A DNA stretch of 64,000 nucleotides from Burkholderiales bacterium (GCA_020248865.1 JADCGS010000001.1:124001-188000); one strand, 5' to 3'. Positions 37,116 to 47,708 are shown, counted from the first letter of the stretch. Made by a program: numbers and translations. Notes: generated by a model not told the origin, from the letters alone.

Positions 37116-38393
37116 TCAGACTTCCAGCAGCAGGCGAGCCGGGTCCTCGAGCGCCTCTTTCATGGCCACCAGCGACAGCACCGCCTCGCGGCCGTCGATG
37201 ATGCGGTGGTCGTACGACAGCGCCAGGTAGTTCATCGGCCGGATGACGATCTGCCCGTTCTCCACCACCGCACGCTCCTTGGTCGCGTGCACGCCGAGGA
37301 TGGCCGACTGCGGCGGGTTGATGATCGGCGTCGACAGCATCGACCCGAATACGCCGCCGTTGCTGATGGAGAACGTGCCGCCGGTCAGCTCTTCGAGTCC
37401 CAGCTTGCCTTCGCCGGCGCGCTTGCCGAAGTCGGCGATCTTCTTCTCGATCGCGGCGAAAGAGAGCTGGTCGGCGTCGCGCAGGATCGGCACCACGAGG
37501 CCGCGCGGCGAACCCACCGCGATGCCGATATCGAAGTAGCCGTGATAGACGATGTCATTGCCATCCACCGACGCGTTGACCACCGGGTACCTCTTCAGCG
37601 CCGCCACGGCCGCCCTCACGAAGAACGACATGAAGCCGAGCTTGACGCCGTGCTCCTTCTCGAACTTGTCCTTGTAGCGGTTGCGCATGTCCATCACCGG
37701 CTGCATGTTCACCTCGTTGAACGTGGTCAGGATGGCGGCGGTGGATTGCGACTGCACCAGGCGCTCGGCCACGCGCTGGCGCAGGCGCGACATCGGGACG
37801 CGCTGCTCGGGGCGGTTGGACAGGGCGCCCAGGTCGATGGGAGCCTTCACCTCAGGCAAGGAGGAGCGGGCCGCCGGGACGGCAACAGCCGGCGCGGTCA
37901 CCGGCACAGCGACCGGCGCGGGCGCCTTCGCACCGGCCTCCAGGGCGCCGATGACATCGCCCTTGGTGATCCGGCCATCGCGGCCCGTACCCGCCACCTG
38001 ACCGGCAGCCAGGCCCGCGTCGGCCATCATCTTCGCGGCCGCGGGCATGGCCACGTCGCTCTTGGCGCCGCCCGTCCTGGCGGCCGGCGCCGCGGCGGCA
38101 GGGGCAGGCACGGTCGCAGCGGCCGGGGCCGGGGCCGCGGCGCCCGCCTTGCCGGCACTGTCGATGCGCGCGATCAGCTCGCCCGAGGTGACCGTACTGC
38201 CGTCGCCCTTGACGATCTCGGCGAGCACACCGGCCGAAGGCGCCGGCACTTCCAGCACCACCTTATCGGTCTCGACCTCGATCAGCACTTCGTCGACGGC
38301 GATCGACTCGCCGGGCTTCTTCTTCCATTGCAGCAGGGTCGCCTCGGCGACGGACTCCGACAGCTGCGGAACCTTGACTTCAACGATGGACAT
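37116..38393 (-). CDS. odhB: Dihydrolipoamide succinyltransferase (E2 of 2-oxoglutarate dehydrogenase)
   Basis: E2 of 425 residues. The lipoyl domain holds the lipoylated Lys in [13 protein letters not shown] at about 43. An Ala/Pro linker and the peripheral-subunit-binding domain ([19 protein letters not shown]) follow. The catalytic domain ends with the [15 protein letters not shown] active-site His motif. A single lipoyl domain and the [14 protein letters not shown] block fit the succinyl enzyme rather than the pyruvate one. It follows odhA by 111 bases, which contain no gene. Confidence 0.97.
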   Translation of the reverse strand: MSIVEVKVPQLSESVAEATLLQWKKKPGESIAVDEVLIEVETDKVVLEVPAPSAGVLAEIVKGDGSTVTSGELIARIDSAGKAGAAAPAPAAATVPAPAAAAPAARTGGAKSDVAMPAAAKMMADAGLAAGQVAGTGRDGRITKGDVIGALEAGAKAPAPVAVPVTAPAVAVPAARSSLPEVKAPIDLGALSNRPEQRVPMSRLRQRVAERLVQSQSTAAILTTFNEVNMQPVMDMRNRYKDKFEKEHGVKLGFMSFFVRAAVAALKRYPVVNASVDGNDIVYHGYFDIGIAVGSPRGLVVPILRDADQLSFAAIEKKIADFGKRAGEGKLGLEELTGGTFSISNGGVFGSMLSTPIINPPQSAILGVHATKERAVVENGQIVIRPMNYLALSYDHRIIDGREAVLSLVAMKEALEDPARLLLEV

Positions 38394-38504
38394 GTTGTTG
38401 TTCGCAGGAAAGTGTTGCGGGGTGAGCGAGGGCGACGGGCATGCGGGGCGCCGCGGCTGGTGCGCCGGCGCGCCCAGCCGCCGCCAGCTCGCCGCCGTTC
38501 ACAT

Positions 38505-41360
38505 TCACTTGTTGAGGACCAGACCCTTGAGCTTGGCGAAGGCCGCGTCGATCAGCGCCTTCTGCTGCTCGTTGTGCTTGGCGTAGTAGCCCACCGCAGG
38601 CGAGGCCGAGGCTGTGCGCCCGGCATAACCGAGCCTCTGGCCTTCGACCATGTTCTCGAGCAGGTGGTGCTGTGCGTAGAACCAGGACCCCTGATTCTGC
38701 GGCTCGTCCTGGACCCACACGATCTCGCTCAGGTTCGGGTACTTCTTGAGCTCGGTGGCGAGCGCCTTGTGCGGGAACGGATACAGCTGCTCGATGCGGA
38801 GGATCGCGACGTTGCCTTCGCCGCGCTCCTTGCGCGCATTGACGAGGTCGTAGTAGACCTTGCCCGAACAGGCCAGCACCCGCTTGACGCTCTTGGCTTC
38901 GATCGGCTGCACCTCGCCGATCACGGTGTGGAACTCGCCACGTGCGAATTCCTGCATTGGCGAGCCGGCGTCCTTGTGCCGCAGCAGGCTCTTGGGCGTC
39001 ATGATCACGAGCGGCTTGCGAAACAACCGGATCATCTGCCGGCGCAGCAGATGGAAGATCTGCGCCGCATTGGTCGGCTGGCAGACCTGCATGTTGTTGT
39101 CAGCGCAAAGCTGGAGGAAACGCTCGAGGCGTGCCGAGCTGTGCTCCGGGCCCTGCCCCTCGTAGCCGTGCGGCAGCAACAGCGTTAGGCCGCTCTGCCG
39201 GCCCCACTTGACCTCGCCCGAGCTGATGAACTGGTCGATCACCACCTGTGCGCCGTTGACGAAGTCCCCAAACTGCGCCTCCCAGACGACCAGCGCGTTG
39301 GGCTCGGCCGAGGCGTAGCCATACTCGAAGCCGAGCACGGCTTCTTCCGAAAGCACCGAGTCGATCACGAGGAACGGAGCCTGCTTGTCCGACACATGCT
39401 GCAGCGGCACGTAGGCGCCGGAGTCCCACTTCTCGCGGTTCTGATCGTGCAGAACCGCGTGGCGGTGCGTGAAGGTTCCACGGCCGGAGTCCTGGCCGGT
39501 GATCCGCACCGGATAGCCGCTGGCCACCAGCGAGGCGAACGCGAGATGCTCGGCCATGCCCCAGTCCACGGGCAGCTTGCCCTCGCTCATCGCGCGCCGG
39601 TCGGCCACCACCTTTTCCACCAACGGATGCAGCTTGAACCTGTCCGGAATGGTGGTCAGACGCGCGGCCAGCCGCTTCAGCTCGGCCATCGGCACTGCGG
39701 TGTCGGCGTGGTCGGTCCACTTGCGGTTCAGGAAAGGCGACCAGTCGACCGCGTACTGGCTCTTGTAGTTGGTGAGCACCGGGTCGACCGTGTGGCGGCC
39801 CTCGTCCATCGCATGGCGGTAGGCCTTGACCATTTCGTCGGGCGCCGCATCCGCGAGCGTTTTCTGCGTCACCAGCTTGTCTGCGTACAGCTTGCGTGTG
39901 CCCGGGTGCGCGCCGATCTTCTTGTACATCAGCGGCTGCGTGACCGCCGGTGTGTCCTGCTCGTTGTGGCCCAGGCGGCGGAAGCAGATGATGTCGAGCA
40001 CGACATCCTTCTTGAACTCCTGCCGGTAGTCCATCGCGATCTGCGTGGCCAGCACGACCGCCTCGGGATCGTCGCCGTTGACGTGCAGGACGGGCGCCTC
40101 GATCATCTTGACCACGTCGGAGCAGTAGATCGTCGAGCGCGCATCGCGCGGGTCGGACGTGGTGAAGCCGATCTGGTTGTTGATGACGATGTGGATCGTG
40201 CCGCCGGTGCGGTAGCCGCGCGTCTGCGCGAGGTTGAGCGTCTCCATCACGACGCCCTGGCCGGCGAAGGCCGCATCGCCATGCACCAGCACGGCGAACA
40301 CCTTGGCGCGCTTGGCGTCGCCGCGCCGCTCCTGGCGAGCCCGCACCGAGCCCTCAACCACCGGGTTGACGATCTCGAGGTGCGAGGGATTGAACGCCAG
40401 CGACAGGTGCACCGGGCCGCCCGGCGTCGACACGTCGCTGGAGAAGCCGTTGTGGTACTTGACGTCGCCAGCCGGCAGGTCGGAGGCGGCCTTGCCCTCG
40501 AACTCGGCAAACAGGTCGGCCGGCATCTTGCCGAGCGTGTTGACCAGCACGTTCAGGCGCCCACGATGCGCCATGCCGATCACGATCTCCTCCACGCCGG
40601 TGCTGCCGGCGCGCTGGATGAGTTCGTCCATGGCGGCGATGAAACTCTCGCCGCCCTCCAGCGAGAAGCGCTTCTGGCCGACATACTTGGTGTGCAGGTA
40701 GCGCTCCAGACCTTCGGCGGCGGTGAGACGGTCGAGGATGTGCTTCTTCTGCTCGGCGCTGAAGCCCGGCGTGGAACGAGTCGACTCCAGCCGCTGCTGC
40801 CACCAGCGCTTCTCGGCCGGGTCCGAGATGTACATGTACTCGGCGCCGATGGTGCCGCAGTAGGTCTGGCGCAGCGCCTTGACCAGTTCGCGCAGCGTCA
40901 TCTGCTCCGGGCCGAAGTAGGTGTTGGCCGCCGAGAAGACCGTGTCCATGTCGGCTTCGGTCAGGTCGTAGAAGGCGGGCTCCAGTTCCGGAATGCCGGG
41001 CCGCTCCTGCCGCTTGAGCGGATCGAGATCGGCCCAGCGACTGCCGAGGAAGCGATAGGCCGCGATGATCGACTGGACATGGACCTGCTTGCGAGCGACC
41101 GACAGGTCGGTGGGCGCCACCGAGGGACGCAGCGTGCCGAGCTTGGCGCGCTGGGCAAAGGACTCGACGATCGGCGCGTGCGCCACGTCAGGCGAGTCGG
41201 CGGAGCCGTCGGCCGCCGGCACCAGTTGCATCTGGTCGAAGTAGGCGCGCCAGTTGGCGGGCACGCTGCCGGGGTTGTCGAGGTACTTCTCGTACAGTTC
41301 TTCCACGTACGGCGCGTTGCCGCCGAACAGGTACGAGTTGACCTGGAACTGACGCATCAT
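38505..41360 (-). CDS. odhA: 2-oxoglutarate dehydrogenase E1
   Basis: Thiamine-diphosphate E1 of 951 residues that decarboxylates 2-oxoglutarate and succinylates the E2 lipoyl group. Family blocks are the N-terminal SYLFGGNAPYVEELYEKYL, GMAHRGRLNVLVNTLGK, and the ThDP region HVNGDDPEAVVLATQIA. The pyrimidine-binding part is SGQ-like DSGRGTFTHRHAVLHDQ. Two ATGs are adjacent (41360, 41357). An AAGGTGAG ribosome site lies at 41373-41366. It is often called sucA, and it is preceded by a structured leader described separately. Confidence 0.97.
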   Translation of the reverse strand: MMRQFQVNSYLFGGNAPYVEELYEKYLDNPGSVPANWRAYFDQMQLVPAADGSADSPDVAHAPIVESFAQRAKLGTLRPSVAPTDLSVARKQVHVQSIIAAYRFLGSRWADLDPLKRQERPGIPELEPAFYDLTEADMDTVFSAANTYFGPEQMTLRELVKALRQTYCGTIGAEYMYISDPAEKRWWQQRLESTRSTPGFSAEQKKHILDRLTAAEGLERYLHTKYVGQKRFSLEGGESFIAAMDELIQRAGSTGVEEIVIGMAHRGRLNVLVNTLGKMPADLFAEFEGKAASDLPAGDVKYHNGFSSDVSTPGGPVHLSLAFNPSHLEIVNPVVEGSVRARQERRGDAKRAKVFAVLVHGDAAFAGQGVVMETLNLAQTRGYRTGGTIHIVINNQIGFTTSDPRDARSTIYCSDVVKMIEAPVLHVNGDDPEAVVLATQIAMDYRQEFKKDVVLDIICFRRLGHNEQDTPAVTQPLMYKKIGAHPGTRKLYADKLVTQKTLADAAPDEMVKAYRHAMDEGRHTVDPVLTNYKSQYAVDWSPFLNRKWTDHADTAVPMAELKRLAARLTTIPDRFKLHPLVEKVVADRRAMSEGKLPVDWGMAEHLAFASLVASGYPVRITGQDSGRGTFTHRHAVLHDQNREKWDSGAYVPLQHVSDKQAPFLVIDSVLSEEAVLGFEYGYASAEPNALVVWEAQFGDFVNGAQVVIDQFISSGEVKWGRQSGLTLLLPHGYEGQGPEHSSARLERFLQLCADNNMQVCQPTNAAQIFHLLRRQMIRLFRKPLVIMTPKSLLRHKDAGSPMQEFARGEFHTVIGEVQPIEAKSVKRVLACSGKVYYDLVNARKERGEGNVAILRIEQLYPFPHKALATELKKYPNLSEIVWVQDEPQNQGSWFYAQHHLLENMVEGQRLGYAGRTASASPAVGYYAKHNEQQKALIDAAFAKLKGLVLNK

Positions 41361-41365
41361 GTTGT

Positions 41366-41502
41366 CTCACCTTTCGTCAACGAGCTTCTCGTCGCACAGG
41401 CTCGGGTCAGCCACGGACTGCGGCGGACCCGACGATGCGCGAACCGGATTCCGGTACGCGCATCGGAACCTGCACGCGACCGCTCCCTCCATACGGGAGC
41501 GG
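41366..41502 (-). promoter_or_regulatory. Structured odhA (sucA) leader, candidate sucA RNA motif
   Basis: Four hairpins stand in series in the transcript direction, ending at the ribosome site. Hairpin I is CCGCTCCC/GGGAGCGG, 8 bp, 41480-41502. Hairpin II has arms of 8 bp and 5 bp split by one A-A mismatch and a 3-base loop, 41434-41464. Hairpin III is TCGGGTC/GACCCGA, 7 bp, 41402-41432. Hairpin IV is ACGAG/CTCGT, 5 bp, 41380-41392. The Shine-Dalgarno AAGGTGAG follows at 41373-41366. From memory, a conserved cis-acting sucA RNA motif is described before this gene in Burkholderiales; a covariance-model match was not run. Confidence 0.7.
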
Positions 41503-41524
41503 ACATCGGCGCAGGCCAGAGAAA

Positions 41525-41530
41525 ATACTA
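41525..41530 (-). promoter_or_regulatory. Possible -10 element for odhA
   Basis: TAGTAT on the minus strand lies just after the gltA hairpin and before the leader hairpins, so a transcript begun here would carry the whole structured leader. No matching -35 is seen, hence low confidence. Confidence 0.25.
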
Positions 41531-41540
41531 GCACCCGCCT

Positions 41541-41556
41541 CGCGCCCGGGGGCGCG
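41541..41556 (-). terminator. GC hairpin directly after gltA
   Basis: CGCGCCC and GGGCGCG form a 7-bp stem with a 2-base gap (or 6 bp with a 4-base loop), one base past the gltA stop. A T-rich stretch (TATTTTCTC) comes only about 16 bases later, so it is not a textbook terminator; it could end or stabilise the sdh-gltA message. Confidence 0.4.
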
Positions 41557-41557
41557 G

Positions 41558-42874
<1,317 letters not shown>

Positions 42875-42909
42875 GGCGGTTTTCCTTCCCCTCTCGGATG
42901 TCGTTCGGT

Positions 42910-43200
42910 CTAGCAGGCGCGCAGACGGCCCAGCAGCGCACGGACACAGCTGCTATCGACGTCTGCGGCCGGTTCCTTGCGCGCCAGGAGCAGGTCGAGC
43001 AGTTCGTTGTCCGGCAGCTCCAGAAGCCGGGCGAAGGCGTCCAGGTCCGTGCGCGTCATACGTGAGCCATGCGCGGCAAGAAAGCGCTCGATGATCAGGT
43101 CGTTCTCGAGCAGGCCACGGCGCGCTCGCCAGCGCAGGCGCCGCAGCGCCAAATCGTCCAGCGTCGAAGGTCGAGCGTCGAGCGCGGATGCGGGGGTCAT
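42910..43200 (-). CDS. sdhE: Succinate dehydrogenase assembly factor SdhE
   Basis: A 96-residue factor that promotes covalent FAD attachment to SdhA. The family core is [22 protein letters not shown] with the RGxxE motif, and [21 protein letters not shown] follows. The N-terminal 14 residues precede the usual start region. ATG at 43200 lies 41 bases past sdhB; the frame upstream of it belongs to sdhB's shadow. Context between sdhB and gltA is standard for the order. Confidence 0.93.
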   Translation of the reverse strand: MTPASALDARPSTLDDLALRRLRWRARRGLLENDLIIERFLAAHGSRMTRTDLDAFARLLELPDNELLDLLLARKEPAADVDSSCVRALLGRLRAC

Positions 43201-43241
43201 GATGCTTTGGCGAGGTTGCGCCGGACGCCGGATGCCAACCG

Positions 43242-44003
43242 CTAGACGGCCCGCTTGACCAGCAGGTCGCGGATCTTGCCGATCGCCCGCGTCGGGTTGA
43301 GTCCCTTCGGGCATACGTCCACGCAGTTCATGATCGTATGGCAGCGGAACAGCCGATACGGATCGTTGAGGTCGTCCAGACGCTGGTTGGTGGCCTCGTC
43401 GCGGCTGTCGGCGATGAAGCGATACGCCTGGAGCAGCCCGGCAGGCCCGACGAACTTGTCCGGGTTCCACCAGAAGCTCGGGCAGCTGGTGGAGCAGCAG
43501 GCGCACAGAATGCACTCGTACAGGCCGTCGAGCTCCTCTCGCTCGGCCGGCGACTGCAGCCGCTCCTTCTCGGGGGGCGGCGTGTCGTTGATCAGGAAAG
43601 GCTTGATCGAGTGGTACTGCTTGAAGAACTGCGACATGTCGACGATCAGGTCGCGGATCACCGGCAGCCCCGGCAGCGGCTTCAGGACGATCGGCTCCTT
43701 GAGGTCGCGCAGGTTGGTCACGCAGGCCAGCCCGTTCTTGCCGTTGATGTTCATGGCGTCGGAGCCGCACACGCCCTCGCGGCAGGAGCGGCGGAACGCC
43801 ACCGAGTCGTCGAAGTCGGCCTTGATGCGCATCAGCGCATCGAGCAGCATCTTGTCGGTCGGCAGCAGCCGCACCTCCAGCTTTTGCATGTGGGGCTTGT
43901 CGTCCTGGTCCGGGTCGTAGCGGTAGATCTCGAAGCGGACCACGCGGGTGCCGCCGGCAGCAAGCGTGACGGCGGAGGTTTCGGGCGTAGAGGTGGCGGT
44001 CAT
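43242..44003 (-). CDS. sdhB: Succinate dehydrogenase iron-sulfur subunit
   Basis: A 253-residue subunit carrying three Fe-S centres between SdhA and the quinone site. The 2Fe-2S cysteines are in CREGVCGSDAM and GLAC. The 4Fe-4S and 3Fe-4S ligands are in CILCACCSTSCP and CHTIMNCVDVCPKGLNP. Length and order are normal. It lies nine bases after sdhA, and its role in Complex II is secure. Confidence 0.97.
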   Translation of the reverse strand: MTATSTPETSAVTLAAGGTRVVRFEIYRYDPDQDDKPHMQKLEVRLLPTDKMLLDALMRIKADFDDSVAFRRSCREGVCGSDAMNINGKNGLACVTNLRDLKEPIVLKPLPGLPVIRDLIVDMSQFFKQYHSIKPFLINDTPPPEKERLQSPAEREELDGLYECILCACCSTSCPSFWWNPDKFVGPAGLLQAYRFIADSRDEATNQRLDDLNDPYRLFRCHTIMNCVDVCPKGLNPTRAIGKIRDLLVKRAV

Positions 44004-44012
44004 TGCGGTGCC

Positions 44013-45791
44013 TTAGAACGTGCGCTTCTTGGGCTGGAAGGTGTCGACACTGAGCGGCTTCATGTTGACCGGCTTGTACGTCAGACGGTTTCCTTCCGAG
44101 TAGAACAGGGTGTGCTTGATGAACTCTGCGTCGTCGCGCTCCGGGTAGTCGTCGCGCGCATGCGCGCCGCGGCTTTCCCGGCGCGCCTCGGCCGACACGA
44201 TGGTTGCCTTGGCGGTCTCGATCAGGTTGTCCAGCTCCAGCGCCTCGATGCGGGCGGTATTGAAGACCTTGGACTTGTCGTCGATCGCCACCTGCTTGCG
44301 GCGCTCGTCCAGTTCCATGATCCTGGCTACGCCTTCCTGCATCAGCGAGCCCGTACGGAACACGCCGCAGTGCGCCTGCATGGTCTTGCGGATGGCGTCG
44401 GCGACGTCCTGCGTGCGCTCTCCCTTGGCGCGGCCATCGAGGGCCGCCAGCCGCGCCAGCGTGGGTTCGCCAGCGCTGGCCGGCAGGTCCTTGTGGGTCC
44501 GGGGCGACTGGCGCAGCTTCCCGACGATGTGGTTGCCGGCGGCCCGGCCAAACACCACGAGATCAAGCAGCGAATTGGTGCCCAGGCGGTTGGCGCCATG
44601 CACACTCACGCAGGCGCACTCGCCGATCGCGTAGAGCCCCTGGACCACGGCGTTCGGATCGCCGTCCTTGGGTGCCACGACCTCGCCGTGGTAATTGGCC
44701 GGAATGCCGCCCATCTGATAATGGATGGTTGGAACGACCGGGATCGGCTCGCGGATCGGATCGACGTTGGCGAACTTGATGGCGATCTCGCGGATGCTCG
44801 GCAGCCGCTTCATGATGGTCTCGGCGCCGAGATGGTCTAGCTTGAGCAGCACATGGTCCTGGTCCGGACCGCAGCCGCGCCCCTCCTTGATCTCCTGATC
44901 CATGCTGCGCGACACGAAGTCGCGCGGCGCCAGGTCCTTGAGCGTTGGCGCGTAGCGCTCCATGAAGCGCTCGCCCCGCGAGTTGAGCAGGATGCCGCCC
45001 TCGCCGCGCACGCCTTCGGTGATGAGCACGCCGGCACCCGCCACCCCGGTCGGGTGGAACTGCCAGAACTCCATGTCCTCGAGGGGAATACCGGCGCGCG
45101 CCGCCATGCCCATGCCGTCGCCGGTGTTGATGTAGGCATTGGTGCTGGCGGCCCAGATGCGGCCAGCGCCGCCGGTGGCCAGCACCGTGACCTTGCCCTC
45201 GAGGATCATCGGCTCGCCGGTTTCCATCTCCAGAGCGATCACGCCGACGCAGTCGCCGTCGGCGTCCATGATGAGGTCGAGCGCCATCCACTCGACGAAG
45301 AATTGCGTGCGGGCGGCGACGTTGCGCTGGTACAGCGTGTGCAGCAGCGCGTGGCCGGTGCGGTCGGCGGCCGCGCAGGCGCGCGGCACCGGCTTCTCCC
45401 CGAAGTTGGCCGAGTGTCCGCCGAAAGGGCGCTGGTAAATGGTGCCGTCGGGGTTGCGGTCGAACGGCATGCCGAAGTGCTCGAGCTCGTACACCACGTT
45501 GGGCGCCTCGCGGCACATGAACTCGATGGCGTCCTGGTCACCGAGATAGTCCGAACCCTTGACGGTGTCGAACATGTGCCAGAGCCACTGGTCCTCGGTC
45601 ATGTTGCCGAGGCTGGCGCCGATGCCGCCCTGGGCAGCCACCGTGTGCGAACGGGTTGGAAACACCTTGGACAGCACAGCCACACTGAGACCCGCCTGGG
45701 CCAGCTGGAGAGAGCAGCGCATGCCGGCACCACCAGCACCGACGATCACCGCATCGAACTTCCTTCTCGCAATCTTCGATGGCGAGGCCAT
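44013..45791 (-). CDS. sdhA: Succinate dehydrogenase flavoprotein subunit
   Basis: A 592-residue catalytic subunit that oxidises succinate. FAD fold AVIVGAGGAGMRCSLQLAQ is near the N-terminus, and the His that binds FAD covalently is in TRSHTVAAQGGIGASL. Substrate-site residues lie in QFHPTGVAGAGVLITEG and the HYQMGGIPANYHGEV region. The ATG at 45791 shares one base with the sdhD stop (TGATG), so the two are coupled. Confidence 0.98.
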   Translation of the reverse strand: MASPSKIARRKFDAVIVGAGGAGMRCSLQLAQAGLSVAVLSKVFPTRSHTVAAQGGIGASLGNMTEDQWLWHMFDTVKGSDYLGDQDAIEFMCREAPNVVYELEHFGMPFDRNPDGTIYQRPFGGHSANFGEKPVPRACAAADRTGHALLHTLYQRNVAARTQFFVEWMALDLIMDADGDCVGVIALEMETGEPMILEGKVTVLATGGAGRIWAASTNAYINTGDGMGMAARAGIPLEDMEFWQFHPTGVAGAGVLITEGVRGEGGILLNSRGERFMERYAPTLKDLAPRDFVSRSMDQEIKEGRGCGPDQDHVLLKLDHLGAETIMKRLPSIREIAIKFANVDPIREPIPVVPTIHYQMGGIPANYHGEVVAPKDGDPNAVVQGLYAIGECACVSVHGANRLGTNSLLDLVVFGRAAGNHIVGKLRQSPRTHKDLPASAGEPTLARLAALDGRAKGERTQDVADAIRKTMQAHCGVFRTGSLMQEGVARIMELDERRKQVAIDDKSKVFNTARIEALELDNLIETAKATIVSAEARRESRGAHARDDYPERDDAEFIKHTLFYSEGNRLTYKPVNMKPLSVDTFQPKKRTF

Positions 45792-46174
45792 CACACTCTC
45801 CACAGAATCTGCACGGACCATACCGCGCAGCACAGAAGCCACAGCACCGTCAGCGTCTGCAGCGCCAGACGCACGCCGGTGTGCTTCACGTAGTCCATCC
45901 AGATGTCCTTGACGCCGATCCAGGCGTGGTACAGCAGCGCAGCCATGGCGATCAGCGAAACCACCTTCATCCACAGCGGGGCGAACAGTCCGGCCCAGCC
46001 GACATAACTGAGGTCGCGCGTGAACAGCAGCACGCCGCCCAGCAGCAGCACGTAGACCGCCAGGACCACGGCGGTCAGCCGCTGCAACAGGTAACTGGAC
46101 AGACCATAGTGCGCGCCGACCACCAAGCGGCCGACGCCGATGCCTTGCGTGTCCATCTGCGAACGCGTGCTCAC
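45791..46174 (-). CDS. sdhD: Succinate dehydrogenase membrane anchor subunit SdhD
   Basis: A three-helix anchor with GVGRLVVGAHYGLSSYLLQRLTAVVLAV, then SLIAMAALLYHAWIGVKDIWMDYVK, whose His and Asp/Tyr match haem and quinone positions, and a last helix. GTG at 46174 gives 127 residues and has GAGGGT twelve bases upstream. ATG at 46234 (from a repeated element) and ATG at 46156 are alternatives. The upstream options would add non-anchor residues MSPPGRPKGESPSAQREGSP. Confidence 0.9.
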   Translation of the reverse strand: MSTRSQMDTQGIGVGRLVVGAHYGLSSYLLQRLTAVVLAVYVLLLGGVLLFTRDLSYVGWAGLFAPLWMKVVSLIAMAALLYHAWIGVKDIWMDYVKHTGVRLALQTLTVLWLLCCAVWSVQILWRV

Positions 46175-46199
46175 TGGACTACCCTCACGCTGCGCGCTC

Positions 46200-46311
46200 G
46201 GGGATTCGCCCTTGGGGCGGCCCGGCGGGCTCATGTTGCCCCCTTGGCGACCCGGCGGGGCGCCGCCCCCCCGAGGGGGAATTCGCGCTTGGACCGGCCC
46301 GTCGCGCTCAT
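46200..46311 (-). repeat. Tandem degenerate copies of a GC-rich Burkholderiales-type element
   Basis: Between sdhC and sdhD two aligned copies start ATGAGC: copy A at 46311-46276 and copy B at 46234-46200, 77 bases apart. Over 35 positions they differ by five substitutions and one indel. The shared core is CGGGCCG..CCAAG.GCGAAT then CCCC. Copy A continues into the inverted run CCCCCTCGGGGG. Each begins with ATG, and copy B is in frame with SdhD. I recall similar short elements between genes in Comamonadaceae and relatives, but did not search. Confidence 0.6.
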
Positions 46312-46736
46312 CAGACCACCCCAAACAGCGGCAGCGCCGCCAGCAGCGTCAGCGGCAGGCTGATCGCCAGCACCGCGACGGCGCTCTTGCGCGCCGCCCT
46401 CTTGTCGATGCCCACCTGCAGGTCGAGCAGCAGGTAGCGCACACCGGCCACGAGATGGTGCAGGAAGGCCCAGATCGCGCCGAGCAGGACGAGTTTCACG
46501 AACCCGTGGGACGCCGCCTCCTGCAGGCGCGCGAAGCTCAGCTCGGACATCAGCGACAGGTCGAACAGCCAGAGCAGCAGCGGCAACAGGAGGAACAGCG
46601 CAGCACCGCTGACCCGGTGCAGGATCGACACCCAGCCAGACGGCGGCAGCCGGTACCGGACGATCTGGGTGACATGGATATTGCGGAACTGCCGACGGTT
46701 CCGTGCCGCCAGAGCGTGGGTCGGTGGGGTGCTCAT
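46311..46736 (-). CDS. sdhC: Succinate dehydrogenase cytochrome b556 subunit SdhC
   Basis: A 141-residue anchor with three helices. It has SGWVSILHRVSGAALFLLLP, where the Ser/Arg near HR is typical of the quinone site, and WAFLHHLVAGVRYLLLD with the haem His. The start MSTPPTHALAARNRRQFRN at 46736 is chosen over 46793 because it is preceded by GAGAG and fits the family length. Its TGA is fused to the ATG of the first repeat copy. First structural gene of the sdh-gltA unit. Confidence 0.94.
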   Translation of the reverse strand: MSTPPTHALAARNRRQFRNIHVTQIVRYRLPPSGWVSILHRVSGAALFLLLPLLLWLFDLSLMSELSFARLQEAASHGFVKLVLLGAIWAFLHHLVAGVRYLLLDLQVGIDKRAARKSAVAVLAISLPLTLLAALPLFGVV

Positions 46737-46782
46737 GAGTCTCTCGTCTTCCTGGTGAACTGCGCCCGCCACGAGGCAACGT

Positions 46783-46810
46783 ATTGTCCCCAAATTGCGG
46801 CAGCGAACAA
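46783..46810 (-). promoter_or_regulatory. Candidate promoter for sdhCDAB-sdhE-gltA
   Basis: On the minus strand TTGTTC (46810-46805) and GACAAT (46788-46783) are spaced by 16 bases, about 47 bases before the sdhC ATG in the 112-base gap after gntR. Match to consensus is moderate. Confidence 0.35.
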
Positions 46811-46848
46811 AATCGAAGTGCCCATGAAAGCGGCCGTGACTTGCAACC

Positions 46849-47685
46849 TCAGGTCAGGGTGTTGCGATAGTGATGGGCGGTCGTGACATACAGGCCGCGG
46901 CGCAGTTCGACCGGGCGATCGCCATATGTGTAGGACAAGCGCTCGACTTCCAGCAACGGCACGCCCACGTCCACGCGCAGCAACTGCGCCGCCACGTCGC
47001 CGGCCGCCACCGCGCGGATGCGCTCTTCGGCGCGGATCATGCGAGTACCGAACTCGCTCTCGTAAAGTCCGTACAAGGGTCCGTGGTACCTGGACAAACG
47101 CTCGGCGCTCAGGCCGCGGAACACGTGGCCGGGCAGCCAGATGTCGTCCAGGACCACCGGCGTGGCCTCGAACAGCAACAGGCGCCGGATCGAGACCACG
47201 GGGTCGCCCGCCTTCAGTTCCAGCCGGCCGGCCACTTCCCGGCTGGCGCGCAGGCGACGGCACTCGAGGAACCGACTGTGCGCCGGCGCCGCCGCGCCGT
47301 CATCGGCCGCCAGCCGCAGGAACCGGTACTGCGCGCGCGGCTCATGATGGGTGGCGACGAAGGTGCCCTTGCCCTGCCGCCGCAGCAGCAGATGCTCGGC
47401 GGCCAGTTCATCGACGGCCTTGCGCACCGTGCCCTGGCTCACCTGGAAGCGGGCGGCCAGCTCGATTTCCGATGGGATCAACTCGCCTGGCTTCCACTCC
47501 CCCTGCTCCAGGCCGGCCATCAGCAACTGCTTGATCTGCCGGTACAACGGCGCAAAAACGGCACCCTTGTCGACCGCCCGGTCGGCGGGCGACCGCTCAG
47601 CCGGCCGCTCGGTGGCCGGCGCGCGGGTAGACAGTTCAGGATCGGGCATCGGCGGAAGCGAATCGGAGCCCCGGCGGAGCTTCAA
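46849..47685 (-). CDS. GntR/HutC-family transcriptional regulator
   Basis: A 278-residue regulator. After about 45 Pro/Ala-rich residues comes the winged helix ([50 protein letters not shown]) and then a UTRA ligand domain ending [21 protein letters not shown]. The start may be ATG 47685 or ATG 47649. It sits between leftward sdh-gltA and rightward mdh-prp-acnA, next to a palindrome, so control of these genes is a fair inference. The effector is unknown; a TCA or methylcitrate acid is possible. Confidence 0.93.
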   Translation of the reverse strand: MKLRRGSDSLPPMPDPELSTRAPATERPAERSPADRAVDKGAVFAPLYRQIKQLLMAGLEQGEWKPGELIPSEIELAARFQVSQGTVRKAVDELAAEHLLLRRQGKGTFVATHHEPRAQYRFLRLAADDGAAAPAHSRFLECRRLRASREVAGRLELKAGDPVVSIRRLLLFEATPVVLDDIWLPGHVFRGLSAERLSRYHGPLYGLYESEFGTRMIRAEERIRAVAAGDVAAQLLRVDVGVPLLEVERLSYTYGDRPVELRRGLYVTTAHHYRNTLT

Positions 47686-47696
47686 GGATTCTTATG

Positions 47697-47708
47697 TCTT
47701 ATATAAGA
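47697..47708. promoter_or_regulatory. Perfect 12-base palindrome, candidate GntR operator
   Basis: TCTTATATAAGA is a perfect inverted repeat and is AT-rich amid GC-rich sequence. It lies 12 bases before the gntR start codon and 7 bases upstream of a TATACT, so bound protein would affect both directions. GntR-family operators are typically palindromes of this size. Confidence 0.55.

Noticed and set aside
42910-43770. A longer sdhE reading of 286 codons
   Set aside because: The first 190 codons are a shadow of sdhB; the SdhE family begins near the ATG at 43200.
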